Source: Hsuehochloa calcarea
Taxonomy: Eukaryota; Streptophyta; Magnoliopsida; Poales; Poaceae
DNA length: 64,000 nt
Direction of reading: 5' to 3'
Assembly: GCA_036346395.1 (NCBI GenBank)
Contig: CM070602.1
Span: 20,345,098-20,409,097 of the forward strand
Within the stretch, counting starts at the first letter, position 1. Each line of letters begins with the position of its first letter. The position numbers were made by a program, and so were the translations under genes. The notes beneath the pieces were generated by a model. It ran no database searches and had not been told where the DNA came from. It saw only the letters and a list, made by a program, of their open reading frames with translations. Positions 47,701 to 56,700 of the stretch are shown here, one piece after another.

Positions 47701-50700
47701 ATCTGGAATTGCAAAATTCTAAGTAATGTGCATCGAAAAATAGCTCGATACATGTTCACACAGCAGAGCATCTAGATGAAGACAGAGGTGTACGTGAGGA
47801 CTGCCAACGTTTGGAAGTTATGTCTAGATTAATTAGATCACAGAAAAAGTTCCATTGATTGATGTTATTTTCTAAATGTTATGAATATTGTGTGTGTATA
47901 TTGCAATAGCCCAATGGACAATATATAGAGTACAAGGGACACAAGACTAAACCCTAACAATAGGAAATACCACCAATGCCCTTAACACCCCCTCAAATGT
48001 AAGGCGTGTGCAATAGCATTTTAGCATTGCATTTGGAAAGGGTTGACACTACAATAGGGAAAATCCGAAGTTCAAGTCTTGATAATGTCGTCGTAGCGTG
48101 CAGCTCTTGGAAAATATGTCGAGTATCAAAAGATCTGTCATCTAGGGTCGTGCGACAGCCCATAAAGCACAAGGCGCAGAGGCTGATAAAGTAGAGACAA
48201 GTGGGGGCAAAGTCGATCGCAACAACACGACGAAAAAGATGATAAAACCAACAGGAATAGAGAGAGTTGTCAATCAAACCGAAGAATGGATAGAAGCATG
48301 GCGGCGCAGATCGAAGCCCAAGACGGCGGTAGCGCAGTGCACAAGAAGCGCAACAGAGACGCAGTGCAGAAGAAGTGTGGCGGCCTTAGAAGCTCGGGAC
48401 GGCGGCTCAGAGAGAAGCGGCAGCATCATAACGACTTCTACGATCTGCAGCGGCTCGGAGAGAAGAGCAGCGACTGCTACCATACAAAAGGAATTCCTAT
48501 TCTTCTATGATCGACAATAAATTTGTGGACTCGCATGGCTTAAACGAGTGTGGCACGGACTTGGATGGACGCAACGGAAGAAATAAAAGGACTCAAAGAT
48601 AACTAGCAGCTGATACTAGCAACGGCAAGCTTTAACAGCGGAAGAAGCTGCAAGAAGCCGGTGTGGGAGAAGCCGAAGTACTAGAGAAGCTGAAACTGAT
48701 TGAGAATCAGGAGCCGAAGAAGCTGGAGCAGCAGATCAACACCATACTTCCCCAACTCCTCTGCTTCTCGTCTCTCCCTCTCTCCCTCTATCTTCCTCTC
48801 AAGCCGAAAGTCGTGGCGTCGTACCCACGACCACATGGAGAAGGTGTATGCTCCTCCCAGCCCGGATCTGCTCCTCCCCGACGCAAAGCCCAAGGCAAAG
48901 GTGCTCACATGAGCAGGCCGGCGACGCAGCGGTGATCGTCGCGGAGGTACTGTGTGATGGCGAAGCCAACGGGAGGCGGCAACGACAAGCTCGAGGCAGC
49001 GGCGGGAGCTCAAGCGCGATGATTTTGTGGCCTCCTCCCGTCCAGATCCGAATGGATCTCGCCGGATCTGAAGAATTTGGCCCAGCGAACCCATCACTAG
49101 CAACCCCGCGGCAGTGGCTATCGGAGGCGGTGGCTCGAGCGGCGCGGATGTTGGAGTCAGCGCCTGGGGAGAGGTCGGCGAGGACGAGGCCAAGATCTGG
49201 GAGCAGGGGATGGAGGTTCCACCGAGATACCCGGGAGCCGAGGCGGCGCGGATCCGGCTCGGGCATCGTGGAACCTCTCCCGGCGGCGGTGCAGGCGTGG
49301 CAGCAAGCCCCAGCGACAGGCCCTCTGCTCTGCTTCGGAGCTGGGAGAAGGAGGCTACCCCTGGGAGTGGAGATAGCTCCTCTCGGGGGCAACGGCAGCG
49401 GAGGTCGAGCAGAGAGAACCTAGTACAACTACGACGGCGGCTACAGTAAACCCTAACCCTAACCTTGCTCTAATACCATGTTATGAATATTATGTTTATA
49501 TATTGCAATAACCCAATAGGCAATATATAGAGTATAAGGGACACAGGACTAAACTCTAACAATAAAAAATACCACTAATACCCTTAACACTAAACACTTG
49601 CCACCTCTAACAAAAAAATAAAATGAAAAAACAAATACTCATTGTTTAGGTGGTTAGCACAGGACAAGTAATAGAAGGTGGTCCTTCGGAATGCGGGTAC
49701 AACCTGGAATAGGGGGATGAGATGGTAAATTAGAGCACGTTTGGTTGTTGTCCTCAGTAAACTTACATCGTCATCAGCATTCTGCTTTAATTTTATTGTA
49801 AGAACACAAATTCATGGAATCTACTTCATGGCTTTCAGCTGTTTGTCAAAACATTTTTCCTTGTAATATGGGAAGCTACTTTCCCGATCATAAAACACAT
49901 TTATACGTTATGTTTTAAAGCAGAAAGCTTCTCTCCATGCAGGGGCGGATCCAGCAAGGCCCAGCAGGTTGCACAGGACACCGGGTCAAAAATCGGATTA
50001 TATATATATATTCCATATATGAACAGTACTGGACACCTCTCAGCCCAAATGAAGGACACCCGACCGGCGGACCAGGCCACAGCGCAAGCGAGCAGGCCAG
50101 CCAAGACGTGCACGCGGCGCAGCCAAGGGCCCAAGGTGTCGTCTTGTGCTGGGAAGCGCCCACCGAGCCGCCGAGGCGTGCGGAGGAAGCGCCAACAGGC
50201 CAAGCCGAGGTCGCGGCCCGAGCGGTGAGGCGTCTTGCAGCGGCAAGCCGCCATCGTTGACTCAGTCGTGCGGGCATGCAGTGCAGTCGCTCGGGTCTCG
50301 AAAACAAATCGCCAGTTCGGCAGTTCGCCACGACGCCACTCGCCACGCCGCCACCCGCCCAGGCGCCCACCCGCCAACTCGCAAATCGCAAGTCGCAACT
50401 GCAGCCTGCAGGGGATCACGGTCTGGAGCGCCGGGCGCAGGCGCTTGACGGCGACTCCGCGGCTGGTCGCTCTCCTGAGTCCTGTCTCGGTGTCTCCTGT
50501 GTGGCTGTGTGCATCAGTGCAGTGCAGTGCAGTGCATGTATGTATCTAATCTAAGTAATCTAACTATTAAACTATCTAATCTAAGCACTGCAGGCTGCAA
50601 CGTGCATGTGCTGATGTAGTGATGTGCTCGGCAATTCTTTATTCTTGATTAGTTGATTGTGTAGACTGTAGTGGATTCTTTCTATTCTTGAATAGTTGAA

Positions 50701-53700
50701 TTGATCTGCTTGTAGAGTTGTAGCCTACTAGTCTTGGGAATTTTGCGGAACAACCGAACAAGAACGGAACAAGTGGACAACCATGGCTACACCTACATGT
50801 ACAATTTTATATTTTATTTTTTGTTTAATCATTATTTTATTTTATTTCTTCTAGTATGTAAGAAGAACGTTAACCAGCTTCAACGCACGTTTTTCCTTCA
50901 TCCATTTGGCCAAGACCAACCGAGAGTTGAGACACAATGTCAAGTAAGTAAGCCTCACAAATCACAATTTTAAATAATTGACTACAAATGTTTGCTTCTA
51001 TTATTCTATTGTACAATTGTACAATTGTACAAATATCTAATGGAGTATTTAAATAATTGGCAAATTAATGGAGTATTTAAATAATTGGCAAATGACACTA
51101 TGACAGGTAAATTTATGGAAATATTTCTTAAAAGGAAAGCGCCACCACGAGAGGAGAATGATGTCCCATCACATGAACAGAACGATGGCCCCTCCCATGA
51201 AGAAAATAATGCCACTAATGCAAGGATTTCGAGAATTCCTTGTTTGCTTGTTTGCTCGACCGCTTTGAGTCCAAGAGAATCATTTCGTGATTTCAATTTG
51301 GAGCATTTGATGGATCTAGCTAAACTTTATCCCAATGATTTTGACGATGGAGAATTGAGGGACCTTAAACACCACCTTCGCCTCTACATTGCCGATGTGT
51401 GTGCGGATGATAGGTTTTCTAACATAGAGACTATTAGCGACCTTTCTCAAAAAATGGTGGAGACAAGGAAACATATTTGTTATCCTTTGGTTTATCGACT
51501 TTTGAAGCTAACACTAGTGTTGCCTGTTGTCCACTGCTAAAGTTGAGAGATGTTTTTCAGCCATGAAAATTGTGAAAACATATTTGCGCAATCGCATTAG
51601 CGATGACTTCTTGAGAGATAGCCTTATTTGCTATGTGGAGAAATGCGAAATGAGGAAAGTTGCCAATGATGTTGTAATTCATCGTTTCCAGAACTTAAGG
51701 GAGCGTAGAAAGAAAATATAAAATGTAATGTACTTATCTTTGTTTTGATAAATTCATGATTCTTTTACTTAAAATTTTACTAAGTGATTTATTCTACTTT
51801 TTGTAGGCTATCAAGGTCAGATGTTATTTTTTGCCGATGCCGACCATCTTTTGTCCATGGTTTGGAACTTTATCCATCATTTATTCACTTTGCTACAGTT
51901 AACCAAAACTACTACTAGGAGTGTAGGACTCTTTGTTTTGGTAAGCACTTTGATGGCTATTTCTTTATACGTCATGTAGAATTGTTTAATATATTACTAT
52001 TCTAATTTAAATACAACATTGATACATAATTAGATATGTGTGATATGTATGGGACACCCGATCATTTTCATTCTGGATCCGCCCCTGTCTCCATGGGAGC
52101 ATAAACCCAACTGTTGGAATGAACCCTCCTCTATCCCAATAGGCCAAAGGCCAAATATAAAAGTTACAGTGTTGGTAAACATGCAACAAACACTATACAA
52201 ACTAATATCTAACGTTGGTAAATATGCAACAAACATTATACAAACTAATATCTAACACCCCCTCAAACTAATCGTGGATCAACAACACAGAGTTTGGAGA
52301 GATAGAAACTGTGCTAAGCTCGAATATGTGCCTTGGTGAAGAAATTGGTTAACTGAAGCTCCAAAGGCACATACTGAAGAGCAATAACTTGATCTTGCAC
52401 GTGCGATCTCATATACAAAGCATATACTCCAATGTGCTTAGTGAGCTCATGCTTCACTGGATGGCGAGCAACGCAGATCGAGCCAGTACTGTCTGATCGA
52501 GTATGTTGAAATGAACCCTCATCTATTCCAATGAGCCAAAGGCCAAATATACAAGTTACAGTGTCGGTAAATATGCAACAAGCACCTTATAGAAACTAAC
52601 ATCTAACACGAACAACCAGTCCATGGCCTACCTCGCAAGCAACAAACTCTCAGAAACTGAGGTAGCTTCAAGGCCTACTTCGCAGAAAGGCACAGCCGTA
52701 AGGTCACCAACAAAACGTTAGTTTTAAAGTATGGTTATAGTTTTCTTCGTGGTTATTAAGGCGGTAAGGCGAGGCGAGGCGACTCACCCCCTCACACCTT
52801 TTAAGCGGTAAGGCGAGGCGGCGACGCCTTACACATCCCTAAGCGGCGGTCAGAGCGTGCAGACCGAAAGGCCGCAGAAGATCCCGACAACAGCTGGAAG
52901 CAACAAATGATCCGCCACGAAGATCCATTGGCCCTGCCCTTGCCCGACTGCCCGCCTTTGCCTCGCCTCTTTTTTCCCCGCCGACGCGACGCACTTGCGC
53001 TTCGTCTTCTTCGCCCGCACCGCCTCCCTCCACGCCCTTCGCTCACGCCGATTCTCGATCTTACTCGGCGGCGCGCCTCCTCCACGCCTTCGCCGCCGCC
53101 TTCGCAGCCTCCTCAGCGGCCAGACTCGTCGTCTCCTCCGGTCTCCTCAGCGGCAGCGGCTGGCCGCGTCGCTCCGCCTCCTCCCTTCCACTTCCTCTCG
53201 GCTCTCCTCTCCCTCCGCGCCCCTCGCCCGCCGCCTCCTCCTCAAGACCGTGGGAGGCGCCGAGGAGCAGGCGACAGCGACGAGGCCGGGAGGAGCTGCA
53301 TGACGGGAGCCGGAGGAACCGCGAGGAGGAGGCAAGAAGCGGCGACGCAAGGCGGGGCGACGCCTTACGCATCGGCAGCGCCTTAAGCGACGCTTAGGAG
53401 ACGCCTTAATAAGCATAGTTTTCTTCATACTAATCAAAAGAAAATTTGAACAGCCTAGACAAACCACGCTAGACAGAGCCAGAGGTAGAAAACATATGAA
53501 AGATAATGCAGGCAAATTATCAATTTTCAGGCCCTTTTATGTCTACAAACCTACAGATAAATCCTCAATTGCAGTTGCTTAAAATTAAACTATGCTTTTC
53601 TAGGTTTGCCTCGCAAACCATTTATAATCATGAAGTTAACTTTTAGCTAGTGCGAACTATTCTGTTCACAAGCACTAGATCTGTAAAATTTTAACATGAC

Positions 53701-56700
53701 CCAGATTATGTGGATTCGGGTTGCTATAAATGAGCTTGGGTCATAATGATTTAACTTGTTCAATAAATTGGTCGACAAAACATGACAAGCTGAACAAATT
53801 GTGTAGTATCGATCTGAACAACTAGAGGTGTATTAAACAAGTAAAGATAGCAAAAATTAGCATAACACAGTTCAAGACCGATTTACATGTTTAGATTTGG
53901 TACAAATGGGTTTTCATCAAGATTTTTAAAAAAAGGCAGTACCAACGGTTACCAATTATTTTAGCAATTGATGGAATATGAGTTACTACAAACAAGATAA
54001 TCGTCAAAACTCTAGCTTCCCATAAAGGTACAACCAGACTTCATTTAGTATGCCAATTATTTTAGCAATTGATTAGATATGAGTTACTACAAGATAACAA
54101 TCAAAACTTGAATATATGACCAGGTCAACAACAATAGAATAATATCACAAGTAGGCAATTGCAAGCTGAAGCAAGTATTAAGTAGTACTCCCGCCATTCT
54201 CTTTAAGATGTCATTTTAGAATGCGTGCACTCAACTTTTTAAAACTTTGACCACTAATATACATGAAATTATTGGATTTGTCATGTCCAAATGATATTAC
54301 TATATTTGTTATCAAAAATAGATTTGTATTATTATAAGTTTTACTAACATATAATTAGAAAAAGTAATGGTTGAATGTGCATATTGGAGACCGTATCGAT
54401 GTCTGAAATGACAAGAAAAAAGGAACAGAGGTAGTAGCTAGCTTCACACAATTGTTCACCTCTGTATTACACAAAATGCATGAAGCAGCCAGAATGACAA
54501 ATGCTGCCATGTACAATGCCACACATTTATTTGAATATATGGGACTATATGTAGGCTGTAGTGCATAGGATAGGAGTTCATAAGTGTAGCAAACTTACCG
54601 TGCAAATGATCCTCGAGTGATCCCAATGGCATATACTCATATACAAGAAGACGTTGGTCCCCATCAGCACAGTATCCAATTAGGTTAACCAGGTTGTCAT
54701 GGTGCAATAGGCTGAGCATAAGGACCTCAACCAGAAACTCTCTATTTCCTTGTAGGCCATTGCGATCAAGTTGCTTCGCTGCAACAGCCTGCACAGTTTC
54801 ATTAATCAAGAGTTGCAGCTAAGAAAATGTATTCTCCAATGCTCCATACAAATATAACAAGAAATGTTCAACCCTATGTTAAAGGAAATGTGGCAACTGT
54901 TGGTGTTTTAATGAATAACTTAACTAAATCGCTCAAAATCTAAACATGGGAGGATACACATAAAATCCCAATGCATCAAAACATTTTCAGAAACACAAAC
55001 CTGCCCATTCTCCAAACGTCCTTTATATACACGGCCAAAACCTCCCTCACCCAATAGACAATCTTGTCTGAAGTTCTTAGTGGCAGCAGCAAGCTCACGA
55101 AAAGTGAAAGTGTGTGCTGCAATGTGTTGATTGCTCCCCTCCCTCGGGATGGCTGCATCCTTCTTAGAGTCCAATCCACCCTGTGGTTTTAATTTATCTA
55201 AAGCAGAAGTTGTTATAGAGTTAGGGGGCATCTGAATTAAAGAATGCAACATAAACAAGGTGAACTACTCCCGAAACACAAGCATTAAAGTAGTAAAACT
55301 AGCCATAGATTCCAAGCAATTGTGTGGCTGGATACAACACTTATCTTTGCATCGAAAAGTAGAATTGTATTCCTTCAAAAACTCTAATACCTATAACTGA
55401 GAATACAAGTAATCAACAATAACAGCCCTAATACCTATATATGACAATTAATCTTCATCATTATAACATGGGCGCACCAAAGTGTCGATCTTTTTCGTTT
55501 TCCTCCAATTAATGTGGGAACTTCTAGCCACTCAGAGCAAATGTAGTGCCTCCTACTAACATCGTTTTAACTATATAATAATGGATATAGAAAAAGGCGG
55601 GATTGAAGTAATTGATGCTTTCGCCAAACGTAATATATATATATATATATATCACATCTTCAAGTGCAAGGAAAAAATCTGGGGCCGGCCAATTTGTGAC
55701 CAATAATCATCATTACACAAGTTATTTGATTGTCATTTCAACTGATGGAGGTCTTTGATTGTCATTTCAACTAACGGAGGTGAATAATAATAAGCTAAGC
55801 CAAGACTAAGGTTCAGTAAAAATTTCACTTTTGTAAACAACCATGTTGGACAAACACTAAGATGTAGCACTAGTAAATTATGGTAGAGAAATGGCAATAT
55901 GCCAGTTTTTTTCACAAATTCCATATGGCAACACATACATGAAAATCACAGATCTTTTCAATCCATGTTCGGATGTGCATAATTATAACTTCTATAAAGC
56001 AAACTACAAAAGAAGCTTTAAGAGAGTGCACACCATCTCATAGTTTTCCTGCCATTGGATGCAAAATCTACGAAATAGATTTGCCTCCTTCAAAGAATTC
56101 ATCTTACCATAAAATTATAGATTTCTCCAAAGTATTCACCTTACCACAACAATCTAGAATCTCCATGTGGTATGGCATTTGTCTTATTTGTCTTGGTAAA
56201 AAACACAAAGGCATTGTCCTAGATTCAATATATGTAACAACGTGTATCATTTAACTATTTGGGTAAAGTACCTAAGAATCATTCATAAAGAAAGAAAGAA
56301 AGAAAGAAAGAAAGATTACCACAGCAAAGCGCGGGTATAACACTAGTTAAAACATAAACTCTGGCAGAACTAAAAAATAACCTAGCTGATTATTCTGAAA
56401 TGCATTGGGCATTTGGGCCACCATAAATCAGGATTACTTGGAGTGGTAATTTTTGAAAAATAAGGCCCTGTTTGGTACGGCTCTGCTTCAATTTTTTACA
56501 GCTCCAACTCCAGCTTCACTCTTGGATCCACTCCTATGAGAAGTTGGAGTAGTCTACGGAGGTGTTTGGTTAGAAAGTTAACTCCAACTCTAGGAATGAG
56601 AAAGATCTTTGTAAAAAGACTATACTACCCTTGTTTTATGACTTATAATCTTTTTTCGTATTGCTTAACCTATAACATTTTAATAAATTGATTTTAATCA

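Noticed and set aside
49440..49466. Interstitial telomere repeat (AACCCTAACCCTAACC)
   Set aside because: The plant telomere unit is CCCTAAA; this short TTAGGG-like run lies next to a retroelement primer site and has only about three units.
52907..53386. 159-codon ORF in the 670-bp hAT derivative as a captured gene
   Set aside because: All frames are open on both strands and the element is a short non-autonomous derivative; no recognisable domain.
30009..55258. Separate kinase genes for the minus-strand kinase fragments at 30.0, 47.1, 54.5 and 55.0 kb
   Set aside because: The fragments are consecutive non-overlapping parts of one kinase and join in frame at GT-AG borders, so they are exons of one gene, not duplicates.
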